NCBI RefSeq assembly: GCF_014269395.1
Contig: NZ_JACOGK010000017.1
Coordinates: 1 to 60,855, forward strand
Source of the DNA: Megasphaera hominis
GTDB taxonomy: Bacteria > Bacillota > Negativicutes > Veillonellales > Megasphaeraceae
Length of the DNA stretch: 60,855 nucleotides
Direction of reading: 5' to 3'
The notes below the pieces were generated by a model, which made no database searches, was not told the origin of the DNA, and saw only the letters and a program-made list of their open reading frames with translations. Position 1 is the stretch's first letter; each line of letters starts with the position of its first letter. Below, piece by piece: positions 7,392-14,638 of the stretch. The position numbers were made by a program, and so were the translations under genes.

Positions 7392-7398
7392 CGTTTTA

Positions 7399-8220
7399 TC
7401 AGCCTTTGAGGACAAAGCGTTCGATGGCTTCGCCTACGGCACCTTCGTTGTTGTCTGCGTCCGTTACGACGTCGCAGTAGGCCCCAATGGCTGGGTTCAG
7501 GTTACGTACACCTACACTGAGGGAGGCGGCGCGCAGCATTTCGATGTCATTGATGTTATCGCCAATGGCCATGGTTCTTTCTTGCGGAATGTCAAGCAAT
7601 CGGGCTAAGCGTAAGAGTGCCGTTCCTTTGGTGACCTGCTTATGGTTGAATTCCAGGTAGCGGTTACTGGAATAGCTGACGGTAACCTCATCAAGGAGCG
7701 GGCCTAAGTCCTGACGGTACGTATTTAAAGTGTCTATGTCCGGATCCATATAGACTATTTTGTATATCGTTTCGCCACGCAGAAAATCGAGGCTTTTTTC
7801 GAAGGTTTCTATATTCGGCATCCGTCCTTCAAGAAATGCCCGTTCAAAGGGAACGTAATTATACAGGTAGACCTTACCATAGGGATAGACGTGCATCGTG
7901 ATGTTGTGTTCTGTGCCATAGGCATATAGCGCAGCTGCCAGGTCCCACGGTAAACCGTCTTCATAAAGAATAGTATTGCCTTTATTTTCTGTAATCAAGG
8001 CACCGTTATAGGAAATGACGTATTCGCCGGCTTTGCCAAACTGGCCCAGCGGCTTTTGTACCGGTCCTAAGGATTCAAAACCACGGCCTGTGCAGGGAAC
8101 GAAGTGCAGCCCTGCGGCCATGGCCTGACGGATAACACGGATATTGCGCTGGCAAATAGACGCGTCGTCCCCTAGGAGGGTCCCGTCCATATCACAGGCA
8201 AGAAGAGAGTAAGTAAGCAT
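7399..8220 (-). CDS. Cof-type HAD-superfamily hydrolase
   Basis: A 273-residue cytosolic phosphatase. DMDGTLL at residues 10-16 holds the nucleophile and acid/base Asp, a TGRG motif follows near residue 44, a central C2-type cap occupies roughly 85-190, and GDNINDIEML near 212 binds Mg2+. Cof/YbiV-like members dephosphorylate sugar phosphates, nucleotides or flavin precursors; the substrate is not predictable here. It is transcribed divergently from the SorC regulator and its sugar PTS, which makes a sugar phosphate plausible. Confidence 0.9.
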   Translation of the reverse strand: MLTYSLLACDMDGTLLGDDASICQRNIRVIRQAMAAGLHFVPCTGRGFESLGPVQKPLGQFGKAGEYVISYNGALITENKGNTILYEDGLPWDLAAALYAYGTEHNITMHVYPYGKVYLYNYVPFERAFLEGRMPNIETFEKSLDFLRGETIYKIVYMDPDIDTLNTYRQDLGPLLDEVTVSYSSNRYLEFNHKQVTKGTALLRLARLLDIPQERTMAIGDNINDIEMLRAASLSVGVRNLNPAIGAYCDVVTDADNNEGAVGEAIERFVLKG

Positions 8221-8256
8221 CTAAAAGGTCCTTTCATGTAAAAGTGTATTTCTTTT

Positions 8257-8285
8257 ACTATACCGTGCCAGCCTGGGAATAGCAA
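8257..8285 (-). promoter_or_regulatory. Promoter of the HAD gene
   Basis: On the minus strand TTGCTA (8285-8280), 17 bases, TATAGT (8262-8257). Confidence 0.6.
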
Positions 8286-8303
8286 GGCTGCTTTGAAAAC
8301 TAC

Positions 8304-8332
8304 TGGACAAGCAATGCGTTTCTTCGTATAAT
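8304..8332 (+). promoter_or_regulatory. Promoter of the sorC-PTS operon
   Basis: TGGACA (8304-8309), 17 bases, TATAAT (8327-8332), about 39 bp before the regulator start. It nearly abuts the divergent HAD promoter. Confidence 0.7.
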
Positions 8333-8370
8333 AAGACTGTTAAATTTACAAAAAGAAAGGTATAGAACAA

Positions 8371-9381
8371 ATGAAAAAGTTGGTAGATGATCTGCGATTG
8401 ATTTACAAGTGCTGCAGCCTCTACTACGAGGAACAAAAGGGGCAGCAGGAAATTTGCGAGAGTCTCGGTGTTTCCAGACCCTCTGTGTCGCGTATGCTGA
8501 AATCCGGAAAAGAATTGGGTATCGTCCGTATTGAGGTGATCAATCCCCAGGGACGTACACAAGGCATATTGGAAAAGCAGCTGGAGCAGGCTTTTGGCCT
8601 GAAAGAAGCCATGGTCGTAAGTACAGGTGCGACTACGCCGGGGAATGGGACTGTCGGAGCCGCACTGGGGAGTACAGCCTTGGCGTATTTGGCCAGGGTA
8701 CTGCACGGCGGCGATTGTGTGGGTATTTCCATGGGTTTGACCTTGCGCCAGGTGGCTCAGGCACCGTGTAATACGCTGGAACCGGTTCACTGTACATTTG
8801 TCCCCCTTGTCGGCGGTATTGGCGAAGGGGTCGATACGCATGCCAATTTTTTGGCCGGCGAATTTGCCCGTCGTTTCGGTGGCGAACGGCTGCAGCTCTA
8901 TTCGCCTGCCATATTTACGGATCCTGCTGTCTTGCAGGGCTTCCGGCGGGAAGAAGCAGTGCGGCATGTCTTTGAAATGTACGAACATTTGGATACGGTC
9001 GTATTTGGTATTGGCACGTTAGATAACAGCCAGTCTACGGCCGTTCGTTTGCGTTACGTAGACAGGACGACACTGGCTGCCTTCTCGAAGGCTGGAGCTG
9101 TAGGTGATATTTCCCTGCAGTACTATGACAAAGACGGGAATACGGAGCCGTACCGGGCGTATAACGAACGTGTAGCCGGCTTGCAGCTGCCGGCGTTTAA
9201 AAAGATCACGCGGCGCATTGCCATTGCCGGCGGTGCCTATAAAGCCCAGGCTGTATTAGGGGCCTTGCAGGGAGGCTTTATCAATGTGCTTTTAACAGAT
9301 GAAACCTGTGCACAGGAACTGCTCAGATTAAAAAATCATGCTCATTTACGGGAAAGGCAGGGAAAAACATGGAAACAGTAG
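8371..9381 (+). CDS. SorC/DeoR-family sugar-responsive transcriptional regulator
   Basis: A 336-residue regulator with an N-terminal helix-turn-helix (about 20-52, including GVSRPSVSRMLK) and a C-terminal SorC sugar-phosphate-binding domain. Members are usually activated or released by a phosphorylated sugar. It is first in an operon with the glucitol-type PTS, and its stop overlaps the IIC start by 13 bp, so it almost certainly controls that transporter. The effector is likely the imported hexitol or ketose phosphate, but this is inference. Confidence 0.88.
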   Translation: MKKLVDDLRLIYKCCSLYYEEQKGQQEICESLGVSRPSVSRMLKSGKELGIVRIEVINPQGRTQGILEKQLEQAFGLKEAMVVSTGATTPGNGTVGAALGSTALAYLARVLHGGDCVGISMGLTLRQVAQAPCNTLEPVHCTFVPLVGGIGEGVDTHANFLAGEFARRFGGERLQLYSPAIFTDPAVLQGFRREEAVRHVFEMYEHLDTVVFGIGTLDNSQSTAVRLRYVDRTTLAAFSKAGAVGDISLQYYDKDGNTEPYRAYNERVAGLQLPAFKKITRRIAIAGGAYKAQAVLGALQGGFINVLLTDETCAQELLRLKNHAHLRERQGKTWKQ

Positions 9382-9917
9382 CAGCCTTGGCGAATGGCTT
9401 TATGGCGCTCTTTAAAGCGGGCGGTGAGACCTTTACGGCTTTTGTAACAGGCATCATCCCCTTGATTATCGTACTCATGACAGCAGTTAACTCGCTGATT
9501 AAGCTGATCGGGGAAGAACGGTTTTACAAACTGGCAAAAAAAGCCACGCGGTATACACTGACACGGTATACGGTTGTGCCCGTTTTGGCTATTATTTTTA
9601 TGGGTAGTCCGATGTGCTTTACCTTTGGCCAGTTTGTGGAAGAAAAGTATAAGCCGGCATTTTACGATGCGGCCGTCAGTTTTGTCCATCCTGTAACGGG
9701 TTTGTTCCCACATGCGAATGGCAGTGAACTCTTCGTTTACATGGGTATTGCTGCAGGCGTCCAGGCAATGGGCTATGAATTAGGCGAATTAGCAGTACGC
9801 TACTTCCTCGTCGGCCTGGTAGTCATTCTCCTGCGGGGAATTATTACAGAAAAAATTTATTTGTATTTGCGCGCCCGTGACGGACGGCAAGAAACTAAGG
9901 AGGCCGGCCATGTATAA
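9369..9917 (+). CDS. srlA: PTS glucitol/sorbitol-type IIC component
   Basis: A 182-residue membrane subunit of a GutA/SrlA-type permease. Hydrophobic segments fall around 28-50, 65-85 and 120-165, and GSPMCFTFGQFVEEKYKPAF-type sequence near 78-97 is characteristic of the family. In this PTS the IIC channel is split between SrlA and the C-terminal part of SrlE. The start overlaps the sorC end and the stop overlaps the IIB-C start by 8 bp, indicating translational coupling. Confidence 0.9.
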   Translation: METVAALANGFMALFKAGGETFTAFVTGIIPLIIVLMTAVNSLIKLIGEERFYKLAKKATRYTLTRYTVVPVLAIIFMGSPMCFTFGQFVEEKYKPAFYDAAVSFVHPVTGLFPHANGSELFVYMGIAAGVQAMGYELGELAVRYFLVGLVVILLRGIITEKIYLYLRARDGRQETKEAGHV

Positions 9918-10905
9918 GTCCATTATTGTACGCCGCGGCAGTGGCGGCTGGGGCGGTCCTTTGACGCTTATCCCGACAGCAGAAAAACATAAAATCGTCA
10001 GTATTACCGGTGGTGGCATTCACCCGCTGGCCTTAAAAATAGCCGACATGTGTGGCGGTGAAGCCATAGACGGTTTTTCCTCGGCTGTGCCGGAAGCCGA
10101 AATCCTGGCTGTCGTGATCGATTGTGGCGGTACGGCCCGTTGCGGCGTATATCCTAAGAAAAAAATCCTCACGATTAATGTGCTGCCTGTAGGCCAGTCA
10201 GGTGCCTTGGCAAAATTTATGACACCCGATTTATACGTTTCCGATGTCAAAGAGACAACGTTGGATTATGCAGACGAGTCTTCCGTTCAAGCTGCGTTGC
10301 TGCAACAGGAAGACGTAGATGCCGTGCATAAGCGGAAAGATCTGAAACGCAAAATCGATGCGGCCCGGGCTTCGCAAAAACGCAATATCGTCACCCGTAT
10401 CGGGATTACAATCGGTCAGGTAGTCAATAAGTTCTATGCAGCCGGCAGGGAAACGATTGATGTAACCATCAAAAATATTCTGCCCTTTATGGCCTTCGTC
10501 AGCATGATTTTGGGAATCATCAATGCCAGTGGGATTGGCAATTTTATTGCCGAAACCATTTCACCGGCAGCAGGATCCCTGCCAGGCCTGCTGGTTATCT
10601 CATTTGTCTGTGCCATTCCCTTTATTTCACCGATTTTAGGCCCTGGTGCCGTCATTGCCCAGGTCGTAGGAACGCTGGTAGGGGCAGAAATTGCGTTAGG
10701 CCATATCCCCGTACAATATGCTTTGCCGGCCCTCTTTGCCATTGATGCCCAAGTAGGCGCTGATTTTGTGCCTGTTGGCCTGAGCCTGGGTGAAGCCGAA
10801 CCGGAAACGGTAGAACTGGGGGTACCGGCGGTTTTGTATTCGCGGGTTCTCACAGGCCCCTTAGCCGTATTGATTGCCTATGCAGCCAGCATAGGGATGT
10901 ATTGA
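9910..10905 (+). CDS. srlE: PTS glucitol/sorbitol-type IIB-C component
   Basis: A 331-residue protein. Residues 1-110 form the cytosolic IIB domain, with DCGGTARCG at 71-79 holding the likely phospho-acceptor Cys72. From about residue 160 a membrane IIC2 domain follows, with GVGADFVPVGL-like and ILGPGAVIAQVVG motifs. The domain phosphorylates the incoming hexitol. ATG at 9910 chosen because AAGGAGG lies six bases upstream; an earlier GTG lacks a ribosome site. It is coupled to srlA and followed 13 bp later by the IIA gene. Confidence 0.9.
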   Translation: MYKSIIVRRGSGGWGGPLTLIPTAEKHKIVSITGGGIHPLALKIADMCGGEAIDGFSSAVPEAEILAVVIDCGGTARCGVYPKKKILTINVLPVGQSGALAKFMTPDLYVSDVKETTLDYADESSVQAALLQQEDVDAVHKRKDLKRKIDAARASQKRNIVTRIGITIGQVVNKFYAAGRETIDVTIKNILPFMAFVSMILGIINASGIGNFIAETISPAAGSLPGLLVISFVCAIPFISPILGPGAVIAQVVGTLVGAEIALGHIPVQYALPALFAIDAQVGADFVPVGLSLGEAEPETVELGVPAVLYSRVLTGPLAVLIAYAASIGMY

Positions 10906-10918
10906 GGAGGAATATACG

Positions 10919-11290
10919 TTGAAGTATCATAGTGTCATTACTGAAATCGGTGCAGAAGCCTTGAATTTTTTGACGGATGAGTCCGTACCGTTTATTATAT
11001 TATTTGCTGACACAGTACCGCCAGAATTGGCGGAGGTAGCCGTATTGCACCATGCAGATTCTGTTTTTTCAGCGCCTGCAGCTGGAGATACGGTACTGAT
11101 CGGTGAAAAGGTATTTGAAATTACGGCCGTAGGTGACAGTGTGGCCAAGACACTGCAGGAGTTGGGCCACTGTACGTTATGTTTTCAAGGCAGTGAAGAG
11201 CCAGAACGGCCTGGCTGTATTATGCTTGACGGTGAGGAAATGGTGACGCCTGATGATGTAAAAGCCGGGACTGTGCTGGAAATTCACTGA
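10919..11290 (+). CDS. srlB: PTS glucitol/sorbitol-type IIA component
   Basis: A 123-residue cytosolic IIA protein. VLHHADS near residues 41-47 contains the His that accepts phosphate from HPr, matching the position of the E. coli SrlB active His. The C-terminal half (ITAVGDSVAKTLQELGH) is the conserved beta-barrel segment. Start is TTG with GAGGAGG upstream. It completes the IIC-IIBC-IIA set; no sorbitol-6-phosphate dehydrogenase follows, which is unusual for a glucitol operon. Confidence 0.9.
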   Translation: MKYHSVITEIGAEALNFLTDESVPFIILFADTVPPELAEVAVLHHADSVFSAPAAGDTVLIGEKVFEITAVGDSVAKTLQELGHCTLCFQGSEEPERPGCIMLDGEEMVTPDDVKAGTVLEIH

Positions 11291-11326
11291 CAGGATTCGA
11301 GATTAGTATCCCCTATGGTCTGGTTA

Positions 11327-11349
11327 CGAATACCGATACATGCTACAAT
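11327..11349 (+). promoter_or_regulatory. Promoter of the transketolase pair
   Basis: TGC-TACAAT is an extended -10 (11341-11349), with a weak TGGTTA-type -35 starting at 11321. It gives the transketolase genes transcription independent of the PTS operon. Confidence 0.55.
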
Positions 11350-11394
11350 AGGTGTGCAGCTACTATTTTTTATTAAGATAGGAGATTATATCAC

Positions 11395-12213
11395 ATGAAA
11401 AATGAAGAACTGGCGCAACATGCCTGCCATGTGCGCAAAAACATCGTAAAGATGCTGACAGAAGCCGGCTCGGGGCATCCGGGCGGATCTCTTTCCGTTA
11501 CTGATATTTTGCAGGTTCTCTATTTTGAAACGATGCATGTTGATCCGAAGGATCCGAAGAAAGCGGATCGCGATCGTTTTGTCCTTTCTAAAGGTCATTG
11601 TGCACCGGCCTTATATGCGACATTGGTTGAAAAAGGATATTTCCCGGAAGAAGAGTTATGGCATCTGCGTAAATGTGGCGCCATGCTTCAGGGTCATCCC
11701 GATATGAAACATACACCGGGTATAGATATGTCGACCGGTTCTTTGGGCCAAGGGCTTTCCTGTGCAAACGGCATGGCTCTTACGGCTAAGCTCGATAAAA
11801 AAGATTGGCGTGTATACGTCGTCTGTGGCGATGGCGAAATTCAAGAAGGTATGATTTGGGAAGCCGCCATGTCGGCAGCTCATTATAAACTGGATAACCT
11901 GACGGTATTCGTTGACCATAATGGCTTACAGATCGACGGCCCGAACAATGAAGTCATGACGGTTAATCCGATTGACGAAAAATTCCGTGCTTTCGGCTGG
12001 AATGTTCTTTCCATCAATGGTCATGACTACGACGAAATCCGTTCCGCTCTTACGCTGGCACAGCATACGAAAGGCCGTCCGACGGTTATCATCGCCGAAA
12101 CCGTTAAGGGTAAAGGCGTTTCCTTCATGGAAAATCAGGTGGGCTGGCACGGTAAAGCACCGAGCAAAGAAGAATGCGCAGAAGCATTAAAAGAATTGGG
12201 AGGCGAAGCATAA
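11395..12213 (+). CDS. Transketolase, N-terminal subunit
   Basis: A 272-residue thiamine-diphosphate-binding half of a split transketolase. His27 (SGHPGG) and His68 (SKGHCAP) are active-site residues and GDGEIQEG at 145-152 with Asn176 is the TPP/Mg2+ motif. Transketolase moves two-carbon units between pentose, hexose and triose phosphates, linking the PTS-imported sugar to the pentose phosphate pathway. Split pairs are common in clostridia and Negativicutes. The stop overlaps the partner start (TAATG). Confidence 0.93.
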   Translation: MKNEELAQHACHVRKNIVKMLTEAGSGHPGGSLSVTDILQVLYFETMHVDPKDPKKADRDRFVLSKGHCAPALYATLVEKGYFPEEELWHLRKCGAMLQGHPDMKHTPGIDMSTGSLGQGLSCANGMALTAKLDKKDWRVYVVCGDGEIQEGMIWEAAMSAAHYKLDNLTVFVDHNGLQIDGPNNEVMTVNPIDEKFRAFGWNVLSINGHDYDEIRSALTLAQHTKGRPTVIIAETVKGKGVSFMENQVGWHGKAPSKEECAEALKELGGEA

Positions 12214-13133
12214 TGGGTATTGCTACACGTGCCGCATACGGTGAAGTTCTCAAAACTGAAATCTATAAGAACCCGAAAGTCGTCGTCCTGGAAGCCGACT
12301 TAGGTTCGGCTACTAAATCGACAAACTTTAAATCCGTCGCTCCGGAACGGTATTTTGATATGGGTATTTCCGAACAGGATATGATGGGCACAGCTGCCGG
12401 TTTTGCTGCTGCCGGACGTATTCCTATTGCCAGCACCTTTGCCGTGTTTGCCGCTGGCCGGGCTTTTGAAATTATTCGGAATTCCATTTGCTACCCGAAT
12501 CTGAACGTAAAAATTTGTGCTACCCATGCAGGTCTCACGGTTGGGGAAGACGGTGGCAGTCATCAGGCTGTAGAAGATATTTCCCTCATGCGTACCCTGC
12601 CGAATATGACGGTCATCAATCCGGCCGATGCCAAAGAAGCAAAGGAAGCCGTTAAAGCAGCTGTTGACTATGTCGGTCCCGTATATATCCGCCTTGGCCG
12701 TGCGGCTGTAGAAGATATTCACGATGACAGCTACCAGTTCCAGTGGGGCAAAGGCGAAGTCCTGCGTGAAGGCAGCGACGTAGCCATCATCGCTACGGGC
12801 ATCATGGTAGAAAAAGCCTTAAAAGCAGCAGAAACGCTGGCTGCTGAAGGGGTGCAGGCTACGGTCGTCAACATCCATACGATTAAGCCGATTGATGAAC
12901 AGCTGATTATCGACGTAGCCAAAAAGACAGGCAAAGTCGTCACGGCTGAAGAAGCTTCTGTCATCGGCGGCCTGGGCTCGGCTGTAGCGGAAGTGCTGGC
13001 CAAAAATTGCCCGACGAAACAAGCCTTTGTTGGTATTCAGGACACCTTCGGCGAATCCGGCTCTCCGGCGGAGCTGCTTAAGAAATATGGCCTTACGGCA
13101 GAACACATCGTCAAGGCTGCCAAAAGCTTATAA
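12213..13133 (+). CDS. Transketolase, C-terminal subunit
   Basis: A 306-residue partner carrying the pyrimidine-binding domain and the transketolase C-terminal domain. MGISEQDMMG around 50-59 includes Glu54, which activates the TPP aminopyrimidine. It would pair with the N-terminal subunit to make an alpha2-beta2 enzyme. The start at 12213 overlaps the preceding stop by one base. An upstream in-frame start inside the first gene is less likely. Confidence 0.93.
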   Translation: MGIATRAAYGEVLKTEIYKNPKVVVLEADLGSATKSTNFKSVAPERYFDMGISEQDMMGTAAGFAAAGRIPIASTFAVFAAGRAFEIIRNSICYPNLNVKICATHAGLTVGEDGGSHQAVEDISLMRTLPNMTVINPADAKEAKEAVKAAVDYVGPVYIRLGRAAVEDIHDDSYQFQWGKGEVLREGSDVAIIATGIMVEKALKAAETLAAEGVQATVVNIHTIKPIDEQLIIDVAKKTGKVVTAEEASVIGGLGSAVAEVLAKNCPTKQAFVGIQDTFGESGSPAELLKKYGLTAEHIVKAAKSL

Positions 13134-13155
13134 GATAAGATACGTCGCACGACGT

Positions 13156-13193
13156 AAAAAAATCCCGCCCGGCGTTTGCCGGACGGGATTTTG
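13156..13193. terminator. Bidirectional terminator
   Basis: AAAATCCCG plus CCCGGC pairs with GCCGG plus CGGGATTTT; it serves the transketolase and amidohydrolase genes, which converge. Confidence 0.88.
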
Positions 13194-13197
13194 TAGT

Positions 13198-14016
13198 TTA
13201 CGGTAAAGGGCCTATCTGATAGATACGGGCTGCGTTTTTCCAGAAGACGTCTTCCCAGTGTTCTTCCGGAACGATAGCTTTGGTAAAGGCGATGTAGTCT
13301 TCCAAATTGGCTAAAGGCCAGTCGGTACCAAACATGACGCGATCCCAAAGGCCGGCATATTCGAGCCAGCCTGCCAGGGTCTTTACGTACCATTCCTTTT
13401 GCTTCAGGAATCTGGGCATGTCTGCAATCTTTCCTTCCAAAAGGCCGGATAAATCGACGGCTACGTTTTGATTCTTTTCCAAAACGGCAATAGCCGATTC
13501 GAGAAGCGGATTGCCAATGTGGCACATGACGAGCTGAACATTGCGATGGCGCGTGGCCGCTTCGTCCAGGGTAAAGGGATGGCTGTATTTGAGGAGCGCG
13601 TTATCCGTCGCTGTCAGGCCGGTGTGTACGGCCACAGGCTTATGGTATTTGGCAGCCAGTTCAAAAAAAGGATCCATGACAGGATCGTAGACGTAAAAGT
13701 AGTTATAGCCCGGGTACAGTTTAAGGCCGACGCATTCCGGCCGTTGCAGATGGGCTTCTACGAGTTCGAGCTGCTGCGTATGATCTGTACCTGCGGCAAC
13801 AAAGCGGTCTAAGCCTATGCAATAACGCATGAAAGGCGGGTAGTGGCGATCCTCCAAGGCCAAGGTGCGATTGCCCATGACGACACCGCAGACAATGCCC
13901 AGGCGTTTATATTCTTTTTCCAAATGAGCTGCCGTATTTTCGTGGCCTGCCGCACGGGCCAGGTCATCAAAACCGGGAAAATCGGCAAAATGAAAATGTG
14001 CATCGATTATTTTCAA
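13198..14016 (-). CDS. Metal-dependent amidohydrolase (TIM-barrel)
   Basis: A 272-residue protein of the amidohydrolase_2 group. DAHFHF at residues 5-10 supplies the first two metal His, VAVHTGL and MCHIGNP later ones, and MFGTDWPL near 238 the catalytic Asp. Members hydrolyse or decarboxylate small organic acids and lactones. No pathway partner is adjacent, so the substrate is unknown. It stands alone between the transketolase terminator and the divergent csoR region. Confidence 0.85.
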   Translation of the reverse strand: MKIIDAHFHFADFPGFDDLARAAGHENTAAHLEKEYKRLGIVCGVVMGNRTLALEDRHYPPFMRYCIGLDRFVAAGTDHTQQLELVEAHLQRPECVGLKLYPGYNYFYVYDPVMDPFFELAAKYHKPVAVHTGLTATDNALLKYSHPFTLDEAATRHRNVQLVMCHIGNPLLESAIAVLEKNQNVAVDLSGLLEGKIADMPRFLKQKEWYVKTLAGWLEYAGLWDRVMFGTDWPLANLEDYIAFTKAIVPEEHWEDVFWKNAARIYQIGPLP

Positions 14017-14129
14017 GGATATCAGCTTCTTTCTTTATGCGATCCCCCTTATTATAGCATATTTACGTCCTATTCCTGCGAGGGCGTTGAGATAATTTCT
14101 AAATTTTGTTTCCCTGAGGCTATGGGGAC

Positions 14130-14158
14130 TCGACAAAAGGTCTTTGTCCATATACACT
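14130..14158 (+). promoter_or_regulatory. Promoter of csoR
   Basis: TCGACA (14130-14135), 17 bases, TACACT (14153-14158). Small hairpins (GACAGG/CCTGTC, GCCTG/CAGGC) follow in the leader. Confidence 0.5.
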
Positions 14159-14240
14159 ATAAGGGAGAGTGCGACAGGAACACCTGTCCCGGACTAAAAA
14201 AACAGCCTGCCGGAAACAGGCCGCCAGAGGAGGCGAGAGG

Positions 14241-14516
14241 ATGAGACAGTGTATGGATGCAGACAATTTGCACCGCCGTTTAAAAAAAATTATTGGCCAG
14301 GTACAGGCTATTGACCGCATGATTGATGAAGATGTGCCATGTGAAGACGTGCTGGCCCAGATCAATGCAGCCAAGTCGGCCTTGCACAAATGTGGTCAGG
14401 TCGTGTTGGAAGGGCATATTAAACATTGTGTCAAAGATGGCATTGAGCATGGTGATGCGGACGCGACGATAGAGAAATTTACAAAGGCTGTCGAACGGTT
14501 TGCGAATATGGGATAA
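14241..14516 (+). CDS. csoR: CsoR-family metal-sensing repressor
   Basis: A 91-residue all-helical repressor. The Cu(I)-sensing triad C-x24-H-x3-C is present as Cys34, His59 and Cys63, the spacing of the copper sensor CsoR rather than the Ni/Co sensor RcnR. ATG chosen because GAGGAGG lies eight bases upstream. Copper binding would release it from the operators found upstream of the adjacent ATPase gene. It has its own terminator, so the ATPase is separately transcribed. Confidence 0.92.
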   Translation: MRQCMDADNLHRRLKKIIGQVQAIDRMIDEDVPCEDVLAQINAAKSALHKCGQVVLEGHIKHCVKDGIEHGDADATIEKFTKAVERFANMG

Positions 14517-14518
14517 AA

Positions 14519-14572
14519 GCGGCTCCGTACAGGGGATGGTTACATACTTCTGTACGGGCCGTTCTTTTTTTA
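14519..14572 (+). terminator. Terminator after csoR
   Basis: CGGCTCCGTACAG pairs with CTGTACGGGCCG, each arm with one unpaired base, followed by TTCTTTTTTT. Confidence 0.82.
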
Positions 14573-14575
14573 TAA

Positions 14576-14626
14576 TTGACATCCTATACCCCTATAGGTA
14601 TAATATACCTATACCCCATACGGTAT
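14576..14626 (+). promoter_or_regulatory. Consensus promoter with two CsoR operators
   Basis: TTGACA (14576-14581), exactly 17 bases, TATAAT (14599-14604): a perfect sigma-70/A promoter. The spacer and -10 are covered by TATACCCCTATAGGTATA (14585-14602), which matches the classic CsoR operator, and ATACCCCATACGGTAT (14611-14626) is a second copy over the start point. Repressor occupancy would block polymerase. Confidence 0.85.
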
Positions 14627-14638
14627 AAAGGAGGAGCT

